A stretch of DNA of 46,210 nucleotides from Zygnema cylindricum (taxonomy: Eukaryota > Streptophyta > Zygnematophyceae > Zygnematales > Zygnemataceae): the NCBI GenBank assembly GCA_037447655.1, contig JBBHKE010001135.1, positions 63,898-110,107 on the forward strand. The letters are read 5' to 3'. The notes under the pieces are model-generated. The model saw only the letters and a program-made list of their open reading frames with translations. It made no database searches and was not told the DNA's origin. The position numbers and the translations under genes are program-made. Below, piece after piece: positions 20,820-30,806 of the stretch. Position 1 is the first letter of the stretch, and every line of letters begins with the position of its first letter.

Positions 20820-21775
20820 CTAGTCATTGTAGACCTATTCGCAAGCATAGGTACCCCTATACTCTCATGCCTTCGCAACGGATTATTTATCAAGCACTAC
20901 GACTCAGTTGACACTGACCCTTTAGCTTGGAAAGCCCAAACACATCACGATAATCTTTTACAAGGACAATATCTACATCTTTTCCCTAAATCTGCCTTTG
21001 CTCACATGCATACAGCCTGACCTCAAGATATTCGCTTGATAGGCAACCAACACCTTATTGATGTGGAACCAATCGATCTTCTCTTTGTCGGTTGGGAGTG
21101 TCATGGAATGTCACGAGCAGGCAAAGGTCTCGGCTTAGCTTTTCCCCGCTCCAAATTATTCTTTGAAAAACTTCGTATCATGCATTTTCTAAAATCTTTC
21201 GATCGCCCATTGGGATACATTTTGGAAAACCTGGAAGCCTATAACGATCCTCGACCTAAAGTGTTAGCTTATTAAAGGCGGAAAGAAGCTCTAATTGGTC
21301 CCTTTCTTATCACTGATGCCGCTCGTCACGGGTCTTTAGCTCAACGGGTTTGATCTAAATGGACCAACTTGATTGATATTGGACGCCTTAGAGAAGGAAA
21401 TCTTTCTGTCAAACCTCTGTTTATAGATATTCAGACTGCACTTCTTCCTTTTCATATAGTCCAAACCTGTCTATAGTCTGATCACCCGCTAAATTACAAT
21501 ATTAACGTCTCAGGCCAACCACTCAAAGTTCTTCCCACTCTTGTGTCTTATCCACACTCTCATGCTTTCTCTGGTGATGGGCCCGGCCTGCTCAGAATTA
21601 TTTTCACAGGCGGCCTAGATGAACCCAGTGCCACTGAACGGGAACACCTTATCTTCCCAACACTACGGCTGCCCATGGTCTCACAGAAAAACAACGCTGC
21701 ATCCTTTAAGGTCGTGTCATGGACCCTCAATCTCTCTCATTTGTCTTAGGCCTCGGATTTGTAGCAGGTTGTTAG
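20820..21775 (+). pseudogene. Gypsy-1 DNMT3-like C5-cytosine methyltransferase domain
   Basis: Hallmarks of cytosine-5 DNA methyltransferases appear in canonical order. Motif I is VDLFASIGT (20829). The motif IV region is GWECHGMSRAGKGLG, with the catalytic Cys codon at 21099-21101, then RSKLFFEKLRI. Motif VI is ILENLEAY (ENV-like, 21225). A motif VIII-like stretch is DAARHGSLAQR followed by KWTNL (about 21318-21370). Then come 'SYPHSHAF', 'GPG' and 'GGLDEPSATERE', and a motif X-like 'GRVMDPQSLSFVLG' in a shifted frame (21709-21750). The spacing and LFFE-R-x-x segment favour a DNMT3 type. The usual Pro before the catalytic Cys is Glu, motif I has Ser for Gly, and several stops and a frameshift inactivate this copy. 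It sits between protease and RT in the same frame as both. The family transfers a methyl group from S-adenosylmethionine to cytosine. Confidence 0.88.
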
Positions 21776-22139
21776 GCATAAACACATCCGTCTCAACCAG
21801 CTGGGGGGGGGGAATGCATCATCATTTTCTAAACACATACCTACACGATCTCCAGTCACCCTTAGAGGGACACCTTCTCAATTTTTCCTCTTTCCATCCC
21901 CTATAAAACCTTCTCTACATATCACAATCTACGATTTCTTGAACCCTAGCCACATGTCATGGTTTATTCCGGCATATATTGCTGCCCAATTTGCTCCCTC
22001 TACTCATATGTCAACACCTCCTCACTGGACTGCAGCCTTTCCTACTCGCAGCTGGCACCATTGGACAAACTGCTTATAGGAAACACCGGTTGTTTACTCA
22101 TTAAGTCAGTCACTTATTGCGGATGAACAGCTAGCTTTC
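21776..22139 (+). other. Gypsy-1 linker between methyltransferase and RT
   Basis: No conserved domain is recognised. Decayed frames hold fragments such as 'SHMSWFIPAYIAAQFAPS' near 21950. A G9 run at 21804-21812 may mark a frameshift site. It probably encoded a linker of the polyprotein. Confidence 0.5.
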
Positions 22140-23590
22140 GCACAAGCCATAGACGCAATGACGATTAAAGATTCGAAAACTCCTAAATGGAAATTTGGCT
22201 CTAATCTCTCTCAATCTGAACATGATCTACTGAACGAAATGATTCTTCGGAATATCAACGCTTTTGCTTTCTCTATGAATGATCTTGGTCGCCATTCCAC
22301 CTAAAAAATGTTCATAGATCTTGAAGACGATCGGCCCATTTTCAAGCCGAAACACCGCCTATCCGAAACACAATGGGAATTAGTGGACCAACGCTGCGCT
22401 GAATTGGGGGAAACTGGCCTCATTTATCGGTCAGATTCTACGTTTGCAGCACCCAGTGTCATGCCCAGGAAAAAAGATGCCGAAGGAAACTTTACCGATC
22501 GCCGGATGTGCGGCGATTACTGTGAACTCAATGCTAGAACGATACAAGATCGACATCCAATGCCATTGGCCGAAGAAATATTTGATCATGTAGGAGGCGC
22601 TAAATATTTCAGTATTCTGGATTTACAAAAAGGCTTTAACCAGATTGAAATAGAGGAGAAGGATAGGCATAAAACCGCCTTTTGGGGTAGTGATGGTCGT
22701 TGGGAGTGGTACGTCATGCCTTTTGGACTTAAGAACGCCCCCGGAGTTTTTCAAAAAGTAATGGATTCAGTTTAAGGTGGTTACAAGTATGCCAAATGTT
22801 ATATCGATGATTTGATTATCGCCTCCACCACAATTGAAGATCACGCAGCTCATATCGAATGGGTCTTAGCTGAACTGAAAAAGGTCCGATTAAAATGTCA
22901 TCTAGCTAAATGTACTTTAGGGTCCGTTGGTGTGCCTTACCTTGGACATTTCATTTCCTCTGAGGGAATCACACCACTTGAAGCAAAAACCGAGGCTATC
23001 AGCAAACTGCCAACCCTCGTTGATCTCACGAGTCTTCCAGCCTTCCTAGGATTAGCCAATTATTATCCCAGGTTTGTTCCGAGTTTTAGCACTATTGCTT
23101 CACCATTGAACGATTTGCTCAAGAAAGAAATTCCTTTCGTCTGGGGACCTGATCAGATTTCAGCAATCCAAAAGTTGAAAGATGCCCTCTCTAGTGCTCA
23201 AATCCTCCGACCGCCTAATCAAAATTACCTTTTTGCCTACAAACAGACTTCAGAAAGCCAAGTATTGCGGCCATCTTAACTGAGCGTGAACTAAAAAAAA
23301 GAATACGTGGTCGCTTACGCAAACAGGAGTAATAATCGTGCGTAGTCGAATTAGAGTAGTTATGAAGGAGAATGTCTAGCAGCAGTTTGGGGTATTGTAC
23401 ACTTTCGTCACTACCTTTACGGAAAACTGTTTACCCTTCTAACTGACCATCAACCTTTACATTGGCTGATGACGAACGATAAACTGTCACGATAATTAGC
23501 GCGATGGGCATTAATTTTAGAAGAATATGATGTGGAAATAAATCACCGTCCAGGATTACTTAGTTTAAATGCAGACGGCATTTCCTGAAA
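22140..23590 (+). pseudogene. Gypsy-1 reverse transcriptase and RNase H
   Basis: The RT begins near 'WKFGSNLSQSEHDLL' (about 22190) and shows Ty3/gypsy landmarks: 'PSVMPRKKDAEGNF', 'RMCGDYCELNA', 'FSILDLQKGFNQIEI', 'TAFWGSDGRWEWYVMPFGLKNAP' and the catalytic YIDDL (22800-22815). 'PYLGHFISSEGI' and 'LPAFLGLANYYPRFVPSFS' follow in the connection region. RNase H starts with 'LQTDFRKPSIAAIL' (about 23236) and continues with decayed 'LLTDHQPLHWLM' and 'INHRPG' motifs (23430-23560). Stops, including TAA within 'MDSV-stop-GGYKYAKCYIDD', and frameshifts in RNase H inactivate it. Confidence 0.92.
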
Positions 23591-25014
23591 TCCTTTGCCA
23601 AGGATCACAAACAATGGAGTTCGGCAGGAATTCGATGACGACTTAGCTACTATGTCAGCAGGGTTTTATATCACACATTATTTAGCCTCGCCGCCCCACT
23701 CTCGTTCTGCCCTGGATCCATGGCAAGAAGGAGCACTAATTCTTTTCCTCTCCTCACAAACCTTCCAACCAGGCACTACATCCGAGGAGGAGCAATGAGT
23801 AAAGAAAAGGGCTAAAAATTATCTTTGGTTAGGTTGTTCGCTAGTTCGACTATTAGCGCACAGTAGTCACAGACACGTGCCTCGCCCGAATGAGCGCCTC
23901 TCGTTGATTGAACAAATTCACTCTGAGCTGGGTCACTATGGGACCAAACGCACCTTAAGCTTGCTGCAGGCACGCTATTGGTGGTCTGGGATGCAATCTG
24001 ATGTCGCAGCGGTATTGCACAAGTGTGCAATATGTGATCGTCTACGTACCTCTTTTAGCAATCGACAGACTACCCTCCAACCATTACCCATCAAGGGGTT
24101 ATTTCACCGCTGGTCGTGCGATTTGGAAGGCCTTTTTCTCGATATCCCGGAGGGGGAAACAATATATAATGATCATGATTGAAAATTTTAGCAAATTGGT
24201 TGAAGTAGTAGCGTTACCACACAAAATTGCTAAGCTCACCACCGCTGCTTTTAAAGAACATGTCCTTATGAGATATGGCGCTCCAGCCGAAGTCCTCACA
24301 AATCAAGGGACTGAATTCCGCGGAGAGTTCCAAGAAATTCTAGATGACGCTCTCATAGACCATCGTTGAACAAGTCGCGATCATCCACAAGCTGATGGAT
24401 TTGCGAAATGCGCAGTTCAGACCTTTAAGCGGGCATTACGCAAGCATTGCTTGGAGAAACATATAACAGTGTGAGACGAGTCACTTGGCTATATTGCCAT
24501 GGGGTATCGAATGTCGGTACATGCGAGTCTTGCTAATTTCAGTCCATACTATGTCCTATTTGGGCGTCAACCCTTGTTGGGTAGGAATATTCAGAAAGCC
24601 GCAAGCTTTCTGCTTCCCTTACTATCTGATGGGGTTTTTCTAGAAGAACTTACTAACAGGGCGTTGCTTTTTGCCCGAGAGATGCCCATTGCTTTTGACA
24701 ACCTGCAGATCGCCCAGCACACCGATACTTTGCGCTTCGCCACAACAGGCAGCGGCACCTACCGGCCCCAGCAGAAGCCTTACCGAGTGGGAGATTATGT
24801 CTACTTACGTCGCCAATCCTTCGATACCTTGGACACAGATGTTTCACCTCATATTCTCCTAATAATCGAAGTAGACACGAATGGCATGCTCGGACTCCAA
24901 GGAGCAGATAGGCGAACCTTGCGGGAGCATTCGAAGAACTGTGCTCCATGTTATTTACCGGATCTTTCCCAGGACATGGACCCTATGCGTATGCATATCA
25001 CTGAGGCTACAGAA
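23591..25014 (+). pseudogene. Gypsy-1 integrase
   Basis: The HHCC zinc module reads 'HSELGHYGTKRTLSLL...YWWSGM...CAIC' (23920-24030). The core shows 'WSCDLEG' (first catalytic Asp, about 24115) and 'VLTNQGTEFRG', where the second catalytic Asp is Asn (about 24298). Then comes 'DHPQADGFAKCAVQTFKRALRKH', where the expected Glu is Lys (about 24385). Thus two of three catalytic residues are lost. A frame change follows, and the C-terminal part from 24499 carries 'YRVGDYVYLRR' and a GPY/F-like module ending 'LREHSKNCAPCYLPDL'. There is no chromodomain; a PHD finger follows instead. Confidence 0.88.
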
Positions 25015-25191
25015 TGCACCCTTTGCTACCGAGCCGACGGAGAAACATGAATGGTTTTATGCGACTATTGCAACCAAGGATTTGACATAGAGTGTTTTGT
25101 TCCTCCGTTAACAGCAGTTGTAATCGGTCATTGGTTTTGTCACGGCTGCCGAGAGTTACTAGTCGTATTGACCAACTCTTTGGCAGGCTAA
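25015..25191 (+). pseudogene. Gypsy-1 C-terminal PHD-type zinc finger
   Basis: In the same frame as the integrase C-terminus the sequence reads CTLCYRADGET, a TGA stop, then MVLCDYCNQGFDIEC, then VPPLTAV, then HWFCHGC, ending at TAA 25189-25191. This reproduces the C4-H-C3 layout of a PHD finger (CxxC...CxxC...HxxC...CxxC), including the 'PPL' and 'WFC' signatures. The expected His is Asp here and one stop interrupts it. PHD fingers commonly read histone H3 tails, so the domain could tether the integration complex to chromatin, as chromodomains do in chromoviruses. That role is inferred. Confidence 0.8.
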
Positions 25192-25208
25192 CGAGCTAGG
25201 GGGCTAGG

Positions 25209-25402
25209 ATAAACTGAGCTTCCTAGCTTCTTCTCTCACCCTACCTTTATTTTTCTTATGATATGTTTATTTGTTGTTTCTTGCTTGTACATATTTATTG
25301 TCACTTGTTTTTTCAAATGTTCATGACTTTCTCGCTTATTTGTTTATTATTTATCTTGCAGCTGATTGTGTTGCATGTTTAACATTCCTTTTGTCACATG
25401 CA
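25209..25402 (+). repeat. Gypsy-1 3' untranslated segment, copy 1
   Basis: The 194-bp stretch between the pol stop and the 3' LTR begins 'ataaactgagcttcc' and ends 'cacatgca'. An almost identical 195-bp copy follows the 3' LTR at 26554-26748. No purine tract sits directly before the LTR, which is unusual; 'agctagggggctaggata' lies upstream of this segment instead. Confidence 0.8.
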
Positions 25403-25409
25403 CGATAGC

Positions 25410-26555
25410 TATCATGCCATATCATGTCGCCGTAGTTTAACCGCATTTTAACCGCATTTTAATGGCATATAAACGGTCTGTAAAATTCACCCCACACTAA
25501 TTTGTATTTTGGTATGTTTCGGTGGCGACAGGACCGTACAAATTGTTGTTGACGCCGTGAAACCCGCGGACAGATTGGATTCTGTACGCGAAGACGCCAG
25601 GCAACGTAAAACCTGCAAACATTTTGAAGTCCTTACGCCTATTCGTTAGGCGTCGGAATTTACGCGAACAGGTTTGAGTTTCGTACGTTCGATTGGCAAA
25701 CTGAAGCGCAAACCTAAAAGTATGGACCATCGTGAATTCGAACGCGCATTGATGGCCACATAGGATGCACAGGAACAGATGATTCAGATTCAGTCTGCAC
25801 ACGGCGACGCAATTGGTTAATTTCAAGTCTTGGACCCTTGGAGGTCGCACGCATTCACATGTAGCGTAGGAAGGGTTTTTATCCGAAGGCTGTAGATTTT
25901 GTAACGTAAGGCAGACGATCATGGTCGCCTATTGGCTAGGATCCAAACTAAGCGCAGACAACTACATAGAACGCATGTAGTCGTAGTAAGGTAGACTCTT
26001 AGCTGTAGACTTTGTACTTAGCAAATATTAGGTGAATTCTGTGCTCACAATTTCAAGAGCACAGGAATTCTCATTTTGGAAGATTTGACCTAAACTTTGT
26101 GGATTTTTCTTGTGAAATTGTCAGGATAGTTTTAGTGACTATTTTTCTGGTCATTAAGCATTCTGCTGCTTAGCTCTTACTTTCTTTCTCTGTAAACCTG
26201 CCCTACAAATTAATCTACGCGGCTCACGCTGAAGCCTTACCGGTTTCCTTTCACTTCTTCTCGCGTCTTATCAAATGGATTGCTGCTCGGTCTTCTTCTC
26301 AAGCTGTTGCTGAACCTTGGATTGTGATTGGACAGTTTTGGGTTTGCTTGTGTGGTTTATTGCGTGATAGTGGATTAGGGTTGGCTTTCCTCGTATGTTT
26401 TGTGTGTGACTAAATCTGGTTATCTCAGATTTGCTCGCAGTTTGCTACAGTTTCAGTTTGTGTGTTGTGATATTGAGTTAAATCTTTATTTATTGAACTC
26501 CTGTAAGGAATATAAACTGACCAAGGAGCCTAGTGGCTATCCGTTGTCTTAATAT
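25410..26555 (+). repeat. Gypsy-1 3' LTR
   Basis: Aligns with 15806-17020 throughout. The first bases are TATCATGCC where the 5' copy has TGTCATGCC, so the canonical TG is mutated here. It lacks the three tandem duplications of the 5' LTR. Its last bases (cttaatat) run directly into a second copy of the pre-LTR segment with a 2-bp overlap (AT). Confidence 0.85.
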
Positions 26556-26748
26556 AAACTGAGCCTCCTAGCTTCCTCTCCCACCTTACCTTTATTTTTC
26601 TTATGGTATGTTTATTTGTTGCTTGCTGCTTGTACATATTTATTGTCAGTTGTTTTTTTCAGATGTTCATGACTTTGTCGCTTATTTGTTTATTATATAT
26701 CTTGCAGCTGATTGTGTTGCATGTTTAACATTCCTTTTGTCACATGCA
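26554..26748 (+). repeat. Gypsy-1 3' untranslated segment, copy 2
   Basis: A duplicate of 25209-25402 lying outside the 3' LTR and ending within a few bases of where a further LTR would begin; the GA tract follows. It shows that the 3' end of this insertion is rearranged, either a collapsed tandem array or a permuted circle. Confidence 0.85.
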
Positions 26749-26752
26749 TAAC

Positions 26753-26953
26753 AAGGGAGAGGGAGGGGAGAGGGAGAGAGAGAGGAGAAGGAGGGGAGAG
26801 GGAGAGGGAGAGGAGAGGGAGAAGGAAAGGAGAGGGAGAGGGAAAAGGAGAGGAGAGGGAGAGGGAGAGGGAGAGGGAGAGGGAGAGGGAGAAGGAAAAA
26901 GAGAGGGAGAAGGAGAAGAAGAGGGAGAGGGAGAGAGAGCGAAAGAGAGAGAA
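26753..26953. repeat. GA tract, right flank of Gypsy-1
   Basis: The continuation of the intronic GA tract interrupted by Gypsy-1. The sequence after it ('gagaaattccac...') is colinear with 39063 onward in the second block. Confidence 0.85.
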
Positions 26954-26984
26954 ATTCCACTACTAAAAAAGGGGATAAACTTAC

Positions 26985-27053
26985 ATTTGGTTTATGTTCA
27001 ATTTTCGTATGAACCATGGAACTTGTCCACTTAGTTAGTTCTCATTTAAATAT
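26985..27053 (-). pseudogene. LRR exon of copy A with nonsense mutation
   Basis: On the minus strand an AG acceptor, 69 bases and a GTAAGT donor define an exon reading LNEN-stop-LSGQVPWFIRKLN. The stop is TAA where the intact paralogue at 39099-39167 has CAA (Gln). With the damaged acceptor of the EGF-like exon this marks copy A as a dead gene fragment. The next exon downstream (15136-15420) is more than 11 kb away because of Gypsy-1. Confidence 0.75.
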
Positions 27054-27415
27054 CTCGTAAATGAAAAATGAAATTCCTCCCAGCACCCCGAATCCAAATT
27101 TATGTTGTTGTTCCATTATATATATATACCTATGCATAAAATGCATATAAACATATCTTAATATATACATATATTTTTTCAAGAGAAGGAAAAAATAATG
27201 TTAATGAATCACCATAATGACATCGTTCATTAGGTAGTCAATGTTTTCCATAGAAAAAAACCAACGAAAATAAAGAAAAATCCAGGGGCAAAATGTAACA
27301 TTAACAATTACCCATTGTAATTTCACGTACAAATACACTTTCATACAACACATAAAAAAAATCCCACGCAGAGTGAATGAAGCACAAACATCATAGAAAA
27401 AAAAAGCACATTCAA

Positions 27416-27575
27416 ATTCACATTCACATAAACATACACATACACACACATTGACATACACATTGACATACACATTCACATACACATACACAGATACATT
27501 CACATACACATACCCATAAACATACACATAGACATACTCATACACATACACATACATATACACATACACATACAG

Positions 27576-27618
<43 letters not shown>

Positions 27619-27737
27619 TACAAATACACATACACATTCACATACAAATACATATACACATTCACATACACATACACATACTCATAGACATACACATACA
27701 GATTTACATACACATACACATACACATACACATACAA

Positions 27738-27792
<55 letters not shown>

Positions 27793-28043
27793 AACACATA
27801 CACAGACATACACACACATACACATACACATTCACATACACATACACAAAGCACATTCACATGAACATTCACATGAACATTCACATACACATACACATAC
27901 ACGTACACGTAGACGTACACGTACACGTACACGTCCACGTCCACGTCCACATCCACGTCCACGTACCCGTCCACGTACATGTCCACGTACACGTCCACGT
28001 ACACGTCCACGTCCACGTACACGTCCACGTACACGTCCACGTA
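27416..28043. repeat. Hexanucleotide array (CACATA)n with ACGT-rich end
   Basis: An array of CACATA/CACATT hexamers whose last 145 bp (27899-28043) switches to ACACGT/CCACGT/ACGTCC variants. It corresponds to 39537-40640 in the second block, which lacks the ACGT-rich part. Val-Tyr or His-Ile open frames here are artefacts. Copia-2 starts exactly at its end. Confidence 0.9.
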
Positions 28044-28217
28044 TGTAGAAATTAATGGTTTTAAAGTATTTTCTAGGTCTGAATAGAAATAAAGAAGCCG
28101 AGGCAGTCTACCTCTAACTTCTCTCTCCAACTCTCAAACTTGTCGCAGTCACTGAGAAATTGGAGAGGAAGCTAGAGCCATGGCTACCTAGGCTATCCTG
28201 AGGTTTACGGGAAATTT
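28044..28217 (+). repeat. Truncated Copia-2 LTR (first 174 bp)
   Basis: As far as I can read, identical over 174 bases to the start of the LTR at 29761-29934. At 28218 it switches directly into the pol region ahead of RT, so everything from mid-LTR to the end of integrase is missing from this piece. Confidence 0.92.
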
Positions 28218-29747
28218 CAAACTTATGTAGAGGCGATGACTTGTCCAGAAAGAAATCGGTGGAAGACAGCCATCAATGAGGAGATGGCCTCAATTATAGC
28301 AGCCGATACTTGGGAGCTGGTGGATTGTCCACCTAACCGAAAACGAATCGGTTGTAAGTGGGTTTTCAAATTAAAACTGAACCCAGATAACACAATCGAG
28401 CGCTACAAGGCCCGACTAGTGGCAAAGGGATTTACACAAAAGGAGGGATTTGACTACGAGAAAACCTTTGCCCCGGTGGTCAGATTTCCCTCTGTCCGCA
28501 TACTTCTCAGCTTGGCAGCAGCGGAAGACATGGAAGTGCACCAGATGGACATCAAAACAGCCTTTTTGCATTGAGAATTGGAAGAGGAGATCTTCATGCG
28601 ACAACCTGAAGGGTTTGTGGAGGAAGGAGCGCCTCGACAGTGGAATAAGAAGCTTGATGAGTTTCTTACCGGTCTGGGATATATCCGGATCAGCTCAGAT
28701 CACTCAATCTATGTTTTCGAAGATGAGGAAGGTTTTATATATATTGCAATTTATGTTGATGATTTACTTGTTTTAAGTAAATCAATGGAAAAAATTAATA
28801 AACTGAAAACCGATCTTAAGGGGAGATTTGATATGAAGGATATGGGGGAAGCAAAATATATTTTGAGGATTGAAGTAGAGAGAGACCGAAAAAGAAAAAT
28901 TATAAGATTGACTTAAAAGGAAACAATAGGGAACATGCTGGAAAAATTTCAAATGGATAAAGCTAATAGTTGTACAACTCCAATGGAGTTGAAAAAGGGA
29001 AGTGGGGGGAGTGAGGAAGAAAGAGTCATAGTCTTAGACGAGGAATTATCTCCTGAAGAACATAAGTTCATGCAGACTATTCTTTACAGACAAGTAGTGG
29101 GAAGTCTAATCTATTTTATGAATTGTACTCGGCCGGATTTTGCTGCAGCTGTAGGAGTGCTGAGTAGAAGTCTAAATGCTCCCACTAAGAGGGATTGGGA
29201 GGCAGCTAAGAGAGTCCTTAGATACTTGATAGGAACTAGGGATCTATGGTTGCATTTGGCTGGGGAGAATACTGACATCACTACTTGGAGTGATTCCAGT
29301 TATGGTGATGCTTCGATGAGGAGATGCACTTCTGGATATGTATTATATGTGGGTGATGGGGTTTGATGTTGGAGTAGCAAACAGCAAAAGGTTATTGCTC
29401 AGTCCACCATGGAGGCTGAGTATATGGCCTCTGGCTCTGCTGTAAAAGAATTGATGTGGGTCAAGTCTTTGCTTGTTGAGCTTGGTCATCTTGAGAGTGG
29501 TGTTCAGAAAATATTTTGTGATAATTAGGCAGCAATTGCTATTTCTGCCAATCCTAAACATCATTCTAAAGCTAAACATATGGACATTAGACTCAACTTT
29601 GTTAGAGAGAAAGTAGAAAATAAAATAATCAAATTAGAGTACCGACCACATAGTGAGATGCTAGCAGATATGATGACCAAACCTGTGCCTTCCCCAAAGC
29701 TAATTTTCTGCAAGGAGAAGTGTGGTCTGAAATTAAAGATTGACTAG
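28218..29747 (+). pseudogene. Copia-2 RT and RNase H half
   Basis: Closely related to the Copia-1 C-terminal half. It starts at 'QTYVEAMTCPERNRW' and includes 'KWVFKLKLNPDN', 'ARLVAKGFTQKEG', 'MDIKTAFLH', 'IAIYVDDLLVLSKS' (YVDD retained), 'WSDSSYGD', 'TMEAEYM' and the terminal 'MTKPVPSPK'. A 51-base in-frame deletion after 28628 removes the 'CRLIKSLYGPKQ' region found in Copia-1. Stops at about 28573, 28914, 29364 and 29527 inactivate it. The Trp at the RNase H position mutated in Copia-1 is intact here (GATGTTGGAG). Confidence 0.93.
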
Positions 29748-29760
29748 AAAATAAGGGGAG
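29748..29760 (+). promoter_or_regulatory. Copia-2 polypurine tract
   Basis: AAAATAAGGGGAG immediately before the LTR, the same 13 bases as in Copia-1. The following LTR is therefore the 3' LTR of the left half-element. Confidence 0.9.
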
Positions 29761-30806
29761 TGTAGAAATTAATGGTTTTAAAGTATTTTCTAGGTCTGAA
29801 TAGAAATAAAGAAGCCGAGGCAGTCTACCTCTAACTTCTCTCTCCAACTCTCAAACTTGTCGCAGTCACTGAGAAATTGGAGAGGAAGCTAGAGCCATGG
29901 CTACCTAGGCTATCCTGAGGTTTACGGGAAATTTATATTAGTTAGGGGATTATTTACTAAAACGTATGTGTTGTCCACACGATTTGATCCTAGTACTTGC
30001 CGGCCGACAGATAGTAGATAGCCGGTAGCCCTAGCCGTTAAGTCTAGAAGTAGACTTACGTACTATGTAGTACGATAATTAATTAAACATTAATTCGTAG
30101 GATAAATCATTTAACTATAATTGTTAACGGGATACATAGATCTGGTATGTAAAAGTACAAATTGCGGTACGGATAAGAAATCAATACCGCGCATTGATTT
30201 CATAAGCAAAACAAATACCGCGCATGTATTTATTACGGCTTCGATCAAATGCGAGTTTAATCGGACGGCCAAAATTAGCGCCGGATCGCGGAAGAGGATT
30301 TTGGCGGTTTGTGGTCATCCCCACATCGGATGACACGTGGCGATGTTACATTAGAGCGCGGCATCTCCGAGGATTAAAGGAGCGAATCCGGACATACCAC
30401 GTGTGGACATTTAGGCCATGTCGTACACTCTTTGTACATAAAGTACATCGGCAACTGTACTTTTGCGTACGGAACTGTAATCTGATTGGTTCCATACATC
30501 AGTAGATAGAGTCTGTGAGAGAGATATGACTTAGAAAAATTAGAAGATAGGACCCTCTCTCCCAGAGAGCTTCTGTACAAAAGGTAAACTTTGACCCTCC
30601 ATAACTTACTGCTCAGGGGAGCAAATTCAGAGATTCTTTTTGCTATCGACTCTGGGGAGTCTAACCTTCACATGGGTGCAGGTGGTCAGAGTTTTTGTTT
30701 GCTAGGGTGGTAGTTCTTTTTGCTGAAACACAAAGGGGTCAGGATTATCCTAGAGGCTTCTTGAAAGCTGTCCACTCTGAGGACTTATGGAGGTCTTAGA
30801 GTTTCA
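29761..30806 (+). repeat. Copia-2 full LTR shared by both halves
   Basis: This 1046-bp LTR starts TGTAGAAATT and ends GTTTCA. It follows a polypurine tract (as a 3' LTR) and precedes a primer site and gag (as a 5' LTR). Its architecture parallels the Copia-1 LTR: paired ATACCGCGCA repeats near 30184 and 30226, ACACGTGG and CCACGTGTGG motifs near 30331 and 30398, and the gag ATG 20 bases before the end. Sequence identity to Copia-1 is low outside these blocks, so it is a sister family. Confidence 0.9.

Noticed and set aside
15893-25922. Antisense open frames in both Gypsy-1 LTRs (15893-16246 and 25497-25922)
   Set aside because: They are related because the LTRs are related. I count about 22 amino-acid differences in 117 positions with no sign of synonymous bias, so there is no evidence of selection on a protein.
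27400-28043. CRISPR-like or satellite array
   Set aside because: Hexamer periodicity without spacers; a simple microsatellite in a eukaryotic genome.
27201-28130. 309-codon Val-Tyr repeat frame on the minus strand, and similar frames at 39820-40467
   Set aside because: Hexamer arrays without stops produce alternating residues on both strands; not protein genes.
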